DNA from: an uncultured Bacteroidota bacterium
Lineage (GTDB): Bacteria; Bacteroidota; Bacteroidia; Flavobacteriales; BACL11
NCBI GenBank assembly: GCA_902533655.1
Contig: CACAMX010000004.1
Coordinates: 1 to 49,513 of the forward strand
Direction of reading: 5' to 3'
DNA length: 49,513 bases
Shown one piece after another: positions 25,138 through 34,745 of the stretch (positions are counted from its first letter, which is position 1; every line of letters begins with the position of its first letter). The notes under the pieces were generated by a model. That model saw nothing but the letters and a program-made list of their open reading frames with translations, was not told where the DNA came from and searched no databases. A program made the translations under genes and the position numbers.

Positions 25138-26383
25138 GATACCCAATAAGACAATAGTGTTTTTTTTGTGTTTAATCACATTAAATTCCTACAGTCAATC
25201 AAATACATTTTCACCATACAGTAGATTTGGGTTAGGTATTCCTGCAAATAACTTATCATCATATTATCAATCAATTGGGGGAGCTTCGATTGCATCACTG
25301 AATTATAGATATATTAACCCATCAAACCCTGCATCCTACTCTTTAATACGTTCTAAAAAATTTAAATTTCATACATCTTTAAAAAATAACACTACATTCA
25401 TAAAAAGTAGCTCAAAAAATGAAGTATATAATAATACACAATTATCCAGCTTGATTTTTGGTTTTCCTATTAATAAGAAAATAGGATTTAGCTCAGGCTT
25501 TTTACCTCACTCTTATAGTGGTTATGATTTGTTTGAGAGAGATTATGACAATGAAGCTGACAAATTTTATGAAGGAAACGGTGGTTTAAGTAAAATATAT
25601 TTTGGAACATCATATAAAATTTCAAAAGAAATTTCAATTGGTGCAAATGCATCATATTTATTTGGTGCAATAAATAGAGAGAAAACAATAATTTTTGATG
25701 ATGAATCAATATTTCATTCAAGGTCGATTGAAAGAGTTAATATTAAAGGATTTGACTATGAGATAGGTTTACTGTTTCAAAACAAAATTAATCAAAATGA
25801 TTTTTCTTTAGCATTAGTTTTTAATTCCAAAAATAATATATCGTCAAAGAGATTTGAACTTGCTGAGAGTTTTGAGTATTTTGGTTTTAATCAAATAGTT
25901 AAAGATACTTTCATTAACTTAACACAAAGAGGTGAACTTACTTTACCGCAATATATCAGTTTTGGTTTCTCATATCAGTTGAAGAAGATGATCTTAATTG
26001 GTGAATATTCTGTCAAAGATTGGAGTAGTTACCAACTGTTTGGACAAACTGATGATTTGATAAAATCTGAAAAATTAAATATTGGTTTTGAGTATCATGA
26101 TGAAAGCAAAAACTATACTTCATATTTCAGCAAAATTAAGTATAGATTAGGATTTTATAATTTTCAAACTCCAATACAATTAAATAATAATAAAATAAAT
26201 GAATTAGGTGTTACTTTAGGAATCAGCTTGCCTAATCAAAGAAGTAGAACAATATATGACTTATCAATATTAGTTGGAAAAAGAGGGACTATAAATGATA
26301 ACTTAATTGAAGAAAATTTTGTTGAGATAGGCCTTTCATTTAATTTTGACTCAATATGGTTTATAAAAAGAAAATATGATTAA
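25130..26383 (+). CDS. Predicted outer-membrane beta-barrel protein
   Basis: A 417-residue protein with a signal peptide (about 1-22, ending SYSQ) followed by NTFSPYSRFGLG and GGASIASLNY-like segments that recur at the N-terminus of Bacteroidota outer-membrane proteins of the FadL/PorV-like kind. The rest alternates polar and hydrophobic residues in strands separated by glycine and asparagine turns, ending with an aromatic-rich strand (FNFDSIWF) plus a short tail. It overlaps coaX and the TPR gene by 8 bases each. No known function can be assigned; conserved association with lptC and ppiD suggests envelope biogenesis or a surface channel. Confidence 0.7.
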   Translation: MNKIPNKTIVFFLCLITLNSYSQSNTFSPYSRFGLGIPANNLSSYYQSIGGASIASLNYRYINPSNPASYSLIRSKKFKFHTSLKNNTTFIKSSSKNEVYNNTQLSSLIFGFPINKKIGFSSGFLPHSYSGYDLFERDYDNEADKFYEGNGGLSKIYFGTSYKISKEISIGANASYLFGAINREKTIIFDDESIFHSRSIERVNIKGFDYEIGLLFQNKINQNDFSLALVFNSKNNISSKRFELAESFEYFGFNQIVKDTFINLTQRGELTLPQYISFGFSYQLKKMILIGEYSVKDWSSYQLFGQTDDLIKSEKLNIGFEYHDESKNYTSYFSKIKYRLGFYNFQTPIQLNNNKINELGVTLGISLPNQRSRTIYDLSILVGKRGTINDNLIEENFVEIGLSFNFDSIWFIKRKYD

Positions 26384-27671
26384 AAATTTTATAATTACTT
26401 TAACTTTAACTTTATCTTTTAGTATTGGAGAAGCTTTTTCACAAGCTAAATATGGTGCTGATAGCATAAGTTGTGTAACTAATCTATCTCTCTTTAGAGA
26501 GTATTATAAACAAAAAAATTATGCGGAAGCTTTGAACCCATGGAGATGGACATTTCAAAATTGTCCTAGTGCTAGCGGAAATATATATAAAAATGGGCCT
26601 ACAATAATTAAATCAATGATAAAAAATAGGCCTGATAAAAAGCAAGAGTATGTTGATACTTTGATGCAAATATATGATCAAAGAATTGAATATTTTGGAA
26701 ATGAAGGTTATGTCTTAGGCAGAAAAGGTGCAGACTTGTTAAGATATGATAAAACTAAATTTCTAGAAGCAAGTGAAATATTAGCTAGATCGATTTATTT
26801 ACAAAAAAATAATTCTGATGCAGGTGCTGTTTTAGCTTATTTTAATACTCTAGACATCATGGTAAAGAAAGATTTAATGTCAGAAGATACCTTGATAAAT
26901 AAATATTCAAACTTGATTAATATTATCGATTACAACATTAAAAAAAATGATAAAAAATCTAAGTTTTATCTAAAAACATCTGACATAATAAACAAAAAAA
27001 TAGTTGATTATATTGATTGCATAAAAATTGAAAATATCTTCAAAGAAAAGTTATCATTAAAAAACAATGATACTGCTTTTGTAAAAAGTTTGTATGATAT
27101 TTTATCAAAACAAAAATGTAATTCTACTGAATTTTATTTTTATGTTTCTAAAAGTTTGTATAAGATGTCACCGACTCCAAGTTTAGCCAGCAAGTTAGGA
27201 AAAATTTGCATTAAAAGAAACGATTATGGTCAGGCAATAAAATATTTTGATGAGGCTATAAAAAATGAATTTGATAATAATAAAAAGGCAAAATTCTTAT
27301 TAGAAAAGGCTGATGCTTACAGAATTTCTGGAAATTATAGAAATGCTATTTTAACTGCAAAAAAAACCAATGATTTAAAGAAAAATTGGGGAGAATCCTT
27401 AATATTAATTGGTAACATATATGTTGCAGGAGCAAATAAATGTAGTTCTGATTTTGAAAAATCAACAGTATATTGGGTGGCAGTTGATTATTTCACAAAA
27501 GCACTTTCTGATGTTGAGACATCTGAAAGAGCAAAAAAAAATATAAATACTTATTCAAAATATTTCCCAACAAAAGAAGAGTGTTTTTTTAATGGAAGCT
27601 TACAAACAGGAGACCCCTACACTGTTGAGTGTTGGCTAAACACAAGAACAACTGTCAGAACAAGTGATTAG
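26376..27671 (+). CDS. Periplasmic tetratricopeptide-repeat protein
   Basis: A 431-residue protein with a signal peptide (about 1-24, ending FSQA). The mature part is helical, with TPR-like pairs in the first 120 residues (YYKQKNYAEALNPWRWTFQN) and again near residues 285-345 (RNDYGQAIKYFDEAI, ADAYRISGNYRNAI). It ends with PTKEECFFNGSLQTGD.Y.VECW, a conserved cysteine-bearing tail I associate with a Bacteroidota-specific family. It sits between an OMP and LptC with 8-base overlaps on both sides. Probably an envelope scaffold; the partner is unknown. Confidence 0.75.
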   Translation: MIKNFIITLTLTLSFSIGEAFSQAKYGADSISCVTNLSLFREYYKQKNYAEALNPWRWTFQNCPSASGNIYKNGPTIIKSMIKNRPDKKQEYVDTLMQIYDQRIEYFGNEGYVLGRKGADLLRYDKTKFLEASEILARSIYLQKNNSDAGAVLAYFNTLDIMVKKDLMSEDTLINKYSNLINIIDYNIKKNDKKSKFYLKTSDIINKKIVDYIDCIKIENIFKEKLSLKNNDTAFVKSLYDILSKQKCNSTEFYFYVSKSLYKMSPTPSLASKLGKICIKRNDYGQAIKYFDEAIKNEFDNNKKAKFLLEKADAYRISGNYRNAILTAKKTNDLKKNWGESLILIGNIYVAGANKCSSDFEKSTVYWVAVDYFTKALSDVETSERAKKNINTYSKYFPTKEECFFNGSLQTGDPYTVECWLNTRTTVRTSD

Positions 27672-28185
27672 ATTCTTGTTTTTAATATCACTATTATTTT
27701 CTTGCGACAATAAAAAAATAATCAATGATGTAATTTCTTTAGAAGATTATGCTGTTGAGAAAATTTATGAAGTAACCATAACACATACACTAAATGGAAA
27801 ATTAAAAGCTAAGATTGAGGTCGGAAAGATGGAAAGATTTTATAAAAATCAAACTATTTTTTTATCTGAGGGAGTTAAAATTAATTTCTATAATAAAAAT
27901 GCAATAACATCAACTTTAACAGCTGAAAAAGCTGAAATTGATGAAACAAATAATTTTCTAAAAGCTTTAATTAATGTAACACTTTCTGATAAAGTTGACA
28001 AAACATTAAATTGCAATAGTTTAATATGGAACAGAGTGAGTGATGAGGTTTATACTGAAGAAGGAGTAACAATTAAGACCAATGATGAAATTATTTATGG
28101 AAGTGGATTTAAATCAGATTCAAAATTTGAAAAGTATCATATTAAGAATGTCAAAGGAAATTTTAGTTTTGAAATAGAAAGCTAA
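27664..28185 (+). CDS. lptC: LPS export periplasmic lipoprotein LptC
   Basis: A 173-residue LptC-type protein. It starts at GTG 27664, giving the short lipoprotein signal MIRFLFLISLLFSC with lipobox cysteine C14; in Proteobacteria LptC has a plain membrane anchor instead. The mature part is a beta-jelly-roll of the OstA/LptC type (KLKAKIEVGKMERFY, LTAEKAEIDE..NFLKALINVTL, LIWNRVSDEVYTEEGV). It relays LPS from the LptBFG exporter to the periplasmic bridge; lptB, F and G are not in the window. It overlaps the TPR gene by 8 bases. Confidence 0.82.
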   Translation: MIRFLFLISLLFSCDNKKIINDVISLEDYAVEKIYEVTITHTLNGKLKAKIEVGKMERFYKNQTIFLSEGVKINFYNKNAITSTLTAEKAEIDETNNFLKALINVTLSDKVDKTLNCNSLIWNRVSDEVYTEEGVTIKTNDEIIYGSGFKSDSKFEKYHIKNVKGNFSFEIES

Positions 28186-28282
28186 ATGCTTTTTGATAAA
28201 TAGATTGTATAACTTCATCACACGCATTACTATCAAAAAATCAATAAGACAAAAGATACTTTCATATTAATGAAAACATTTG

Positions 28283-28290
28283 TAAATTTG
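28283..28290 (+). promoter_or_regulatory. -7 promoter element (TAAATTTG) of the ppiD-like gene
   Basis: An exact TAnnTTTG match whose G is 10 bases before the ATG at 28301. It gives the chaperone gene its own promoter in the 115-base gap after lptC, in which I see nothing else. Confidence 0.65.
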
Positions 28291-28300
28291 CAACCCTTGT

Positions 28301-30415
28301 ATGGCAGCTTTAGAAAACATTAGAAAAAGATCTGTCCTTTTACTTTCTGTAATTGGTTTTGCGATGGTTGCATTCATTCTTGGAGATTTTATGCAGTCAC
28401 AAAGGTCAGGTAGTCCAAACTCAAACAGTGTGGGAGAAGTATTAGGTGAAAAAATTAAAATTCAAGAATTTCAAAAAAAGGTTGAAGAGGGTATAGAGAA
28501 TTTTAAACTACAAAATCCCAACTCCTCAGTTGATCAACAAACTACAGTTCAAATTAGGACTCAAATTTGGGATCAATACATCAAAGAACTAATTTTAAAT
28601 AGTGAGTTTTCAAACCTTGGTATAAATGTTACTGATGATGAGTTTTTTGAGCTTTTACAAGGTACGAATGTTCATCCTGAGATTTCTAAGGTACCTGCAT
28701 TCCAAGATCCCTCCAGTGGAGTGTTCGACAGGTCAAGAATTGTTAGCTATTTAAAGAATATTGACAACGATCCTACTGGAGAAGCAAAAATCAGGTGGAT
28801 ATCATTTCAAAAATATCTATTAAAACAAATAAAGGAGAGTAAATATAATGATTTGCTTCAAAATTCTATGTATGTGACAAACTTTGAAGCTATTGAACGA
28901 CATTCAGAAAAGACCCAAGATGTAAGTTTTAATTGTATAAAGGTACCATTTTCGCACATAAATGATAGTTTAGTTTCAATCAGTAAAAAAGAAATTAGCG
29001 ATTATTATAAAGAAAATATTGCAGATTACAAACAGCAAGAATCCAGAGATGTAGACTATGTTGTGTTTAATGTAGTTTACTCAACAGAAGATGAGGCCGA
29101 GACTGAAAAGTCTATATCTAACATCGTTGAAGATTTCAAAAATTTAGATGAAAAAGATATTGATTTATTTGTTAGAAGAAATTCTGACCTTGCTAATTCA
29201 AATTTTACTTATAAAAATGAAAGTGAATTTGAGGATCCAAAGTTTAATGAACTACTTTTAAATGAAAATGATTTTATTGGTCCCTATAAAAATGCAGAAA
29301 ATAGTTTCAGAATTGCAAAGATTTTTAGCACAGAATTTAGGCCTGACTCTGTAAAAGCACAACATATCTTAATAAGTCCAAAAGAAAACTATCCAATTGA
29401 TTCTGTAAATAAAACCATTTCTAACCTTAATGAAAGAATTGAAAATGGTGAAAGCTTCAGTGATCTAGCTCAAATGTATTCAGATGATAAAGGCTCTGCG
29501 ATTAAAGGTGGAGACTTAGGTTGGTTTAAAGAAGGTGTAATGGTTAAGGAATTTAATGAAGCTTGCTTTTCAAATGATTACAATAAAATATCTAAAGTAA
29601 CTACTCAATTTGGAGTTCATCTCATAAATATATCAAACAGGAGTAAGCTCACAAAAAAACACAAAGTAGTATATATTGACAGGTTAATATTTCCCAGTTC
29701 TGAAACGTACAATAAATATTATTCTCAAGCATCGGAGTTTGCGAATGACATATTAAACAACAATATTGAGTTTGATTCACTTGTGTTAGCCTCAAACCTA
29801 GCTAAAAGAAGCGACTCCAAAGTAAAAAAAGATAAGCAAAATATTTCAGGGCTGCCAAATTCTAGAGAAATGGTCAAATGGATCAGTGGTGCAGAAAAAA
29901 ATCAAATTTCAGAAGTTTTTCAGTTTGAAAATTCTTTCGTTGTAGCAATTATCAAAGAACATTATAAAGAAGGATATGTAAGCATTGAAAATGTAGAAAA
30001 ATCAATTAAATCAATATTAAGCGATAATAAAAAATCTAAAAAAATATTATCTAGATACGATAAAATAGATAACTTAACTCAACTTTCAATTGAAACAAAA
30101 ACTGAATTTATGTCTAGTAATATTGCTAACATGACAAAACTCAATATATCTAAAATTGGATATGAACCAAAATTAGTAGGAGATATCTTTTCTAACTCTA
30201 AAGATAATTTCTCAAACAAAATATATTCTCTATCAACTAAAAAAGCTGTTTATTTTTATGAAATTAATTCAGTTTCTGATGTCTCGATCATTCAAGATTA
30301 CTCTACACACGCTAAGGAACTTAGAAATGAGGTTTCAGTAAATTCCCCAAATTCAGCTTATCAAGCTCTAAAATCGAAAGCAAAAGTTATTGATGATAGA
30401 TCATTATTTTACTAG
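28301..30415 (+). CDS. ppiD: PpiD/SurA-like peptidyl-prolyl isomerase and envelope chaperone
   Basis: A 704-residue protein with one N-terminal membrane helix (about 10-31), then a SurA-N-like helical domain, a parvulin (PPIC) domain at about 350-447 (VKAQHILISP, GGDLGWFKEGVMVKEF, TTQFGVHLINI) and long helical C-terminal parts. The layout equals PpiD of E. coli (623) with a longer C-terminus: inner-membrane anchored, periplasmic folding helper for outer-membrane and secreted proteins. Its stop codon TAG is directly followed by the reverse stop of rodA, so the two convergent genes have no spacer. Confidence 0.88.
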   Translation: MAALENIRKRSVLLLSVIGFAMVAFILGDFMQSQRSGSPNSNSVGEVLGEKIKIQEFQKKVEEGIENFKLQNPNSSVDQQTTVQIRTQIWDQYIKELILNSEFSNLGINVTDDEFFELLQGTNVHPEISKVPAFQDPSSGVFDRSRIVSYLKNIDNDPTGEAKIRWISFQKYLLKQIKESKYNDLLQNSMYVTNFEAIERHSEKTQDVSFNCIKVPFSHINDSLVSISKKEISDYYKENIADYKQQESRDVDYVVFNVVYSTEDEAETEKSISNIVEDFKNLDEKDIDLFVRRNSDLANSNFTYKNESEFEDPKFNELLLNENDFIGPYKNAENSFRIAKIFSTEFRPDSVKAQHILISPKENYPIDSVNKTISNLNERIENGESFSDLAQMYSDDKGSAIKGGDLGWFKEGVMVKEFNEACFSNDYNKISKVTTQFGVHLINISNRSKLTKKHKVVYIDRLIFPSSETYNKYYSQASEFANDILNNNIEFDSLVLASNLAKRSDSKVKKDKQNISGLPNSREMVKWISGAEKNQISEVFQFENSFVVAIIKEHYKEGYVSIENVEKSIKSILSDNKKSKKILSRYDKIDNLTQLSIETKTEFMSSNIANMTKLNISKIGYEPKLVGDIFSNSKDNFSNKIYSLSTKKAVYFYEINSVSDVSIIQDYSTHAKELRNEVSVNSPNSAYQALKSKAKVIDDRSLFY

Positions 30416-31678
30416 CTATCTTAATATCTGCAGTCTATAAGAATCTAAATTTAAAAAAACAAATAGAAGTATAGTAAAGCTAATTAGTGAAGAACCTCCA
30501 TAGCTAACAAAAGGAAGTGGTATTCCAACTACTGGGAAAAGTCCAATAGTCATTCCAATATTAATAAGAAAGTGAGTAAAAAGTATACATGCGACACTAT
30601 AGCCATAAACTCTAGAAAAGTTAGATCTTTGTCTCTCAGAGAGGAATAAAATCCTTAGCAACAATGATATGTATAATGATAAAAATATCATAGACCCAAA
30701 GAAACCCCATTCCTCACCAATTGTACAAAAAATAAAGTCTGTACTTTGTTCAGGTACAAAATCAAATCTCGTTTGAGTTCCTTTCAAAAATCCTTTTCCT
30801 AATAACCCACCTGATCCAATAGCAATTTTTGATTGTATAACATTATATCCAATACCGTGAGGATCTTTTTTTTGACCTAAAACAACCATTATTCTGTCTG
30901 ATTGATGTTTTGGTAAATAATTTTTTATAATGTATTTAAAAGAGTATGAGTATAATGCACAGAAAAAAAATAATATCATAATATTAATGATATTTTTCTT
31001 TTTCTTTTTTAAGAAATAAAAAATCACACAAACAATTGAAAATAAAATAATTAATAGTAAAAAAAAATCTAGAACCAAGCACAATACAGAAAGAAAAAAA
31101 ATAGAAAACCCAAAAATTAATACATTTTCAGTTAGACCCTCTCGATATAAAACAAGAATGAAACTAAGAAAAATTAGTGCTGTTCCTGTATCGTTTTGAA
31201 TTGTAATTAGTAATAATGGGATTAAAACTAAGCAGAAACATAAAACAGTTTTTAAAAAGTTAAATTTTTTTATACTAAACAAGTTAATATATCTAGCTAA
31301 TGCAAGCGAAGTAGCAAATTTTGCAAATTCTGAGGGTTGAACTCTAAAACTGCCTAAATCAAACCATGACAATGATCCATTGCTGATCTTTCCAATAAAT
31401 AAAACTAGTATTAGACTAAATATACTAAGAGCATAAATAAGAAAAGATAGTGAGTAAAAAAATTTCCAATCAATTATTGTAAAAAAAAAGGCAATTAAAA
31501 ATGAGATAGAAATGAATAAAATTTGTTTACCATGTCTTTTTGACAAATTAAAAATTTCATTTGAATCATCATTAAACTCTGATGCATAAATATTAAAAAA
31601 CCCAATCACAACTAAAGAAATATATAATATGATTGAGACATAGTCTATATTTTCAAATATATTTTTGGCTTTTCTCAT
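30416..31678 (-). CDS. rodA: Rod-shape peptidoglycan glycosyltransferase RodA
   Basis: A 420-residue SEDS-family membrane protein with about ten helices. It carries FDLGSFRVQPSEFAKFA, QNDTGTALIFLSF, the loop with GIGYNVIQSKIAIGSGG..GKGFLKGTQ, and EQSTDFIFCTIGEEWGFFG, all hallmarks of RodA/FtsW. It polymerises lipid II glycan chains for side-wall growth together with PBP2. It overlaps mrdA by 4 bases at its start. A hydrophobic stretch near residues 195-245 followed by a lysine run makes one loop longer than in E. coli RodA (370). Confidence 0.94.
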   Translation of the reverse strand: MRKAKNIFENIDYVSIILYISLVVIGFFNIYASEFNDDSNEIFNLSKRHGKQILFISISFLIAFFFTIIDWKFFYSLSFLIYALSIFSLILVLFIGKISNGSLSWFDLGSFRVQPSEFAKFATSLALARYINLFSIKKFNFLKTVLCFCLVLIPLLLITIQNDTGTALIFLSFILVLYREGLTENVLIFGFSIFFLSVLCLVLDFFLLLIILFSIVCVIFYFLKKKKKNIINIMILFFFCALYSYSFKYIIKNYLPKHQSDRIMVVLGQKKDPHGIGYNVIQSKIAIGSGGLLGKGFLKGTQTRFDFVPEQSTDFIFCTIGEEWGFFGSMIFLSLYISLLLRILFLSERQRSNFSRVYGYSVACILFTHFLINIGMTIGLFPVVGIPLPFVSYGGSSLISFTILLFVFLNLDSYRLQILR

Positions 31679-33438
31679 TTATTTTTCATTTCAAAAAATT
31701 TTTGAATAAAATTATTACCAATTGGTGCTGCCCACTTTGATCCCCAACCAGCATTTTCAACAAATACTGCTATAGCTATTTCTGGATTATCTTTTGGTGC
31801 AAAAGCCATGTAGATAGAGTGATCATCTCCATGTGGATTTTGTGCTGTTCCAGTTTTACCACAAATATTAAATTCTTCAATATTAGAGTTAAATGCAGTA
31901 CCATTTTTAGAATTAACCACATTGAACATACCATTAATGATATACTTGAAATATTCTTTATTTATCGAACAAAACTTTTTTTTTGTGAAATTAGAATCGA
32001 TAGTTAATTCATTTTCAACTGTTTTAATGATGTGAGGAGTATAAAAAAAACCTCTATTTGCAATTATTGCACATACATTTGCCAATTGAATTGGTGTTAT
32101 CAATAATTCTCCTTGCCCAATTGACATTGAAATAATAGTACTTGAGTTCCAATTATTTTTACCATAGTAATTATTAAAATAATCAGTTTTTGGTAGTAAC
32201 CCCTTTCTTCCTGAAAAAAAATCGTTATTCATCCAATCTCCCAATCCAAAGCTAGAAACATGAGAAAACCAATTAATATACGCTTTCTCTGAGCTTTCAA
32301 ATTTTTTAAAATAATTTTCAAAATTTTCACAAAAAAATGGATTGCATGAATATTTTATTGCATCGTTTAAATTTATTTTTGAGTTATGTTTATGGCATTT
32401 TATAAACCTATTTTTTTCAAAAAAATATTTACCATCACATTTATAATAGTTTTTTGGATTTAATGTTTTTTCTTGTAGGCAAATTAAGCTATTAATTACT
32501 TTAAAAGTTGAGCCAGGTGGATATTCTCCTAATAATGCTCTATTAAACATTGGTTTGTCTATATTATTTGTCAAGCTCTTATAGTTGAGTGATCTATTTT
32601 TGCCCGATAATCTTTCAGGGTCAAAGTTTGGTGATGATATTAAAGAAAGTATTTCACCATTATTTGGATCAATGGCAACAATTGAACCTAGCTTACCCTC
32701 AAGCAATTTATTTCCATAATTTTGAAGTTCTATATTCACAGTAGAAATAAGATTTTTCCCTCTTGTAGCTAGCGTATCAAATTCTCCATTACTAAATTTA
32801 CCTTGAGTTCTATTATATACATCAACTAGTCTGATTGACATACCTTTTTCTCCTCTAAGTTCCTTTTCATAAGAAGCTTCAATACCACTGACCCCTAATA
32901 AATCACCTTTAATGTAAAAATTGTCTTCCTTTATTTTTTTTGAGTTTACTTCTCCCATAAATCCAATAAGATGTCCCAAGTTTTTATGAGGATATACTCT
33001 TTTTGTGACTTTTCTTAAATAAAAGCCTGGAAATTGGTAAAGTTTTTCTCTAAAATTTGCCGCAGTTAAAGCATTCAGTTGTTTTTCAAAAACACTTTCT
33101 CTATATTTAGAATAACTAATTGCATTATTTAATTTTTCAATAAAATCTTGCTTTGAAATGTTGATACTTCTACAAAAAACAGTAGTGTCAATTGCTTTTA
33201 TTTCTCTTGGTATAACAATTATATCAAAAGCAGGCTCATTGGAAACAATTATGTTACTATCACGATCAAAAACTAAGCCTCGTACAGGTTGAAGAATATC
33301 ATATCTTAAAACATTATTTTTTGCCGAGAATCTATACTCTTTATTCAGAACTTGAATGTAAAATAATTTAATCAAAAATATTATTCCAACTGTAACAAAA
33401 AATAGTGCGATTACATTTTTTCTTAACGAATCTTTCAT
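31675..33438 (-). CDS. mrdA: Penicillin-binding protein 2 (peptidoglycan DD-transpeptidase MrdA)
   Basis: A 587-residue class B PBP with an N-terminal anchor (about 9-30), a pedestal domain beginning PVRGLVFDRD (51-60), and the transpeptidase domain with the catalytic serine motif S310-T-F-K313, SCN (364-366) and KTGTA (528-532). It crosslinks side-wall peptidoglycan as the partner of RodA, whose gene overlaps by 4 bases. It abuts mreD by one base, so the operon is fully coupled. All three penicillin-binding motifs are intact. Confidence 0.95.
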   Translation of the reverse strand: MKDSLRKNVIALFFVTVGIIFLIKLFYIQVLNKEYRFSAKNNVLRYDILQPVRGLVFDRDSNIIVSNEPAFDIIVIPREIKAIDTTVFCRSINISKQDFIEKLNNAISYSKYRESVFEKQLNALTAANFREKLYQFPGFYLRKVTKRVYPHKNLGHLIGFMGEVNSKKIKEDNFYIKGDLLGVSGIEASYEKELRGEKGMSIRLVDVYNRTQGKFSNGEFDTLATRGKNLISTVNIELQNYGNKLLEGKLGSIVAIDPNNGEILSLISSPNFDPERLSGKNRSLNYKSLTNNIDKPMFNRALLGEYPPGSTFKVINSLICLQEKTLNPKNYYKCDGKYFFEKNRFIKCHKHNSKINLNDAIKYSCNPFFCENFENYFKKFESSEKAYINWFSHVSSFGLGDWMNNDFFSGRKGLLPKTDYFNNYYGKNNWNSSTIISMSIGQGELLITPIQLANVCAIIANRGFFYTPHIIKTVENELTIDSNFTKKKFCSINKEYFKYIINGMFNVVNSKNGTAFNSNIEEFNICGKTGTAQNPHGDDHSIYMAFAPKDNPEIAIAVFVENAGWGSKWAAPIGNNFIQKFFEMKNK

Positions 33439-33938
33439 TATTTTTTCGTGTAATATAATTCATTGACAAAAATTAGTGCAAGTGTAACTACTGAACTAAA
33501 AAGAGTCTTTATAACCAAATTAAAAATATTCTTAATTTCAAAATCTACGATAAAAAATAATATAAAAGAATGAATATAAATTAATATTGATGAATAAACT
33601 AAAAACTGCAATACTCCCAAGTTAGCTATACTAATATTTTCATCATTGCTTAAAGTTTTAGAATTTGATAAAATTGAAAGAATTTTTGGTCTTAAAAATG
33701 CAACCACTATACACGAAGTTGAATGAATTCCTAATTGGCCTTCGAATATATCAATTATCAATCCAGTTATGAATGATATAAGCATTAAAAAAAAAACTGA
33801 CTTTCCTTTAGGAATACATAGAATTAAGGTTAAATACAAAAATGGAATTACATAAGAGGTAAAAACAACTTCATTTAAAACAAAAACTTGAATTATAATG
33901 TAAATCAAAAATGATTTTAAGTAATTAAAATTAATCAT
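33438..33938 (-). CDS. mreD: Rod-shape determining protein MreD
   Basis: A 166-residue protein with about five membrane helices, little sequence conservation, but the right size and position (between mreC and mrdA). ITGLIIDIFEGQLGIHS is the most conserved stretch of the family. It belongs to the elongasome in the inner membrane. Overlaps: 8 bases with mreC and 1 base with mrdA. Confidence 0.88.
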   Translation of the reverse strand: MINFNYLKSFLIYIIIQVFVLNEVVFTSYVIPFLYLTLILCIPKGKSVFFLMLISFITGLIIDIFEGQLGIHSTSCIVVAFLRPKILSILSNSKTLSNDENISIANLGVLQFLVYSSILIYIHSFILFFIVDFEIKNIFNLVIKTLFSSVVTLALIFVNELYYTKK

Positions 33939-34743
33939 AAAGAGATCTCTCTATTTTATTTATTTCTAATTTATTTTTTGCTTCTACAATGTATACATAG
34001 TCAACTGTATTTAGATCTTTTAAAAATCTAATTTTAATTTTTTGATAACCTGAATTATCTCTATTTTTTATTTTACTAACAACCCCAACATTTATATCTC
34101 TTGGAAAAATTGTACCATAACCTGATGTGACTATAGTATCACCAATTGAAATTTCAATATGATTCATAACATCTTTAACTTCACCTTGCATGTAATTAAA
34201 ACCGTCCCAACTTAATGAGCCTACATAATTATTTTTTTTGAACTTTATACTTACGTTTGTTTTTTTATGAAGTATGGAAATTACTAGAGAATAATTTTTA
34301 CTTACACTTTTTACAATTCCAACAATACCATCATTTATAATTACTCCTTGCCCAACCTTAATACTATCTTTACTTCCTTTATCTAATGTTAAAAAGTTAT
34401 TTCTTTTGAACACTGAATTATTTATCACCCTTGCAGATTTAAATAAATAAAAATTGTCTTCATTGGTTATTTTTCTTAAGTCTCCTGAACCAAATTTAGA
34501 TAATAGGTTTTTAATTCTTACGTTCTCTTCTGAGAGTAGTTTATTTTTTTCTTTTAGTGAGACATATTGACTTAATGAATTAAACTTTGATAATGAAACC
34601 CCTCTTAATTCATTAAATGCTTTGTTATTTAGATATCTATGATAAGAGTTGTTAGTAAATAAAAGAAAGATAGATATTGAAAAAAAGATAATAAAATATA
34701 TAAATGAATGATATATTTTAAAGAACCGAATTAGGTTGTACAT
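33931..34743 (-). CDS. mreC: Rod-shape determining protein MreC
   Basis: A 270-residue bitopic protein: an N-terminal helix (about 11-29), a coiled coil (about 50-85, LKEKNKLLSEENVRIKNLL), then two beta-barrel lobes with RVINNSVFKRNNFLTLDKGS, GVINDGIVGIVKSVSKNYS and VTSGYGTIFPRDINVG. It bridges cytoplasmic MreB filaments to PBP2 in the periplasm. It follows mreB by 2 bases. Confidence 0.93.
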   Translation of the reverse strand: MYNLIRFFKIYHSFIYFIIFFSISIFLLFTNNSYHRYLNNKAFNELRGVSLSKFNSLSQYVSLKEKNKLLSEENVRIKNLLSKFGSGDLRKITNEDNFYLFKSARVINNSVFKRNNFLTLDKGSKDSIKVGQGVIINDGIVGIVKSVSKNYSLVISILHKKTNVSIKFKKNNYVGSLSWDGFNYMQGEVKDVMNHIEISIGDTIVTSGYGTIFPRDINVGVVSKIKNRDNSGYQKIKIRFLKDLNTVDYVYIVEAKNKLEINKIERSLYD

Positions 34744-34745
34744 TA

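Noticed and set aside
28186-28300. Possible small RNA or gene in the gap between lptC and ppiD
   Set aside because: Only the promoter box is supported; no stable hairpin or coding frame is visible.
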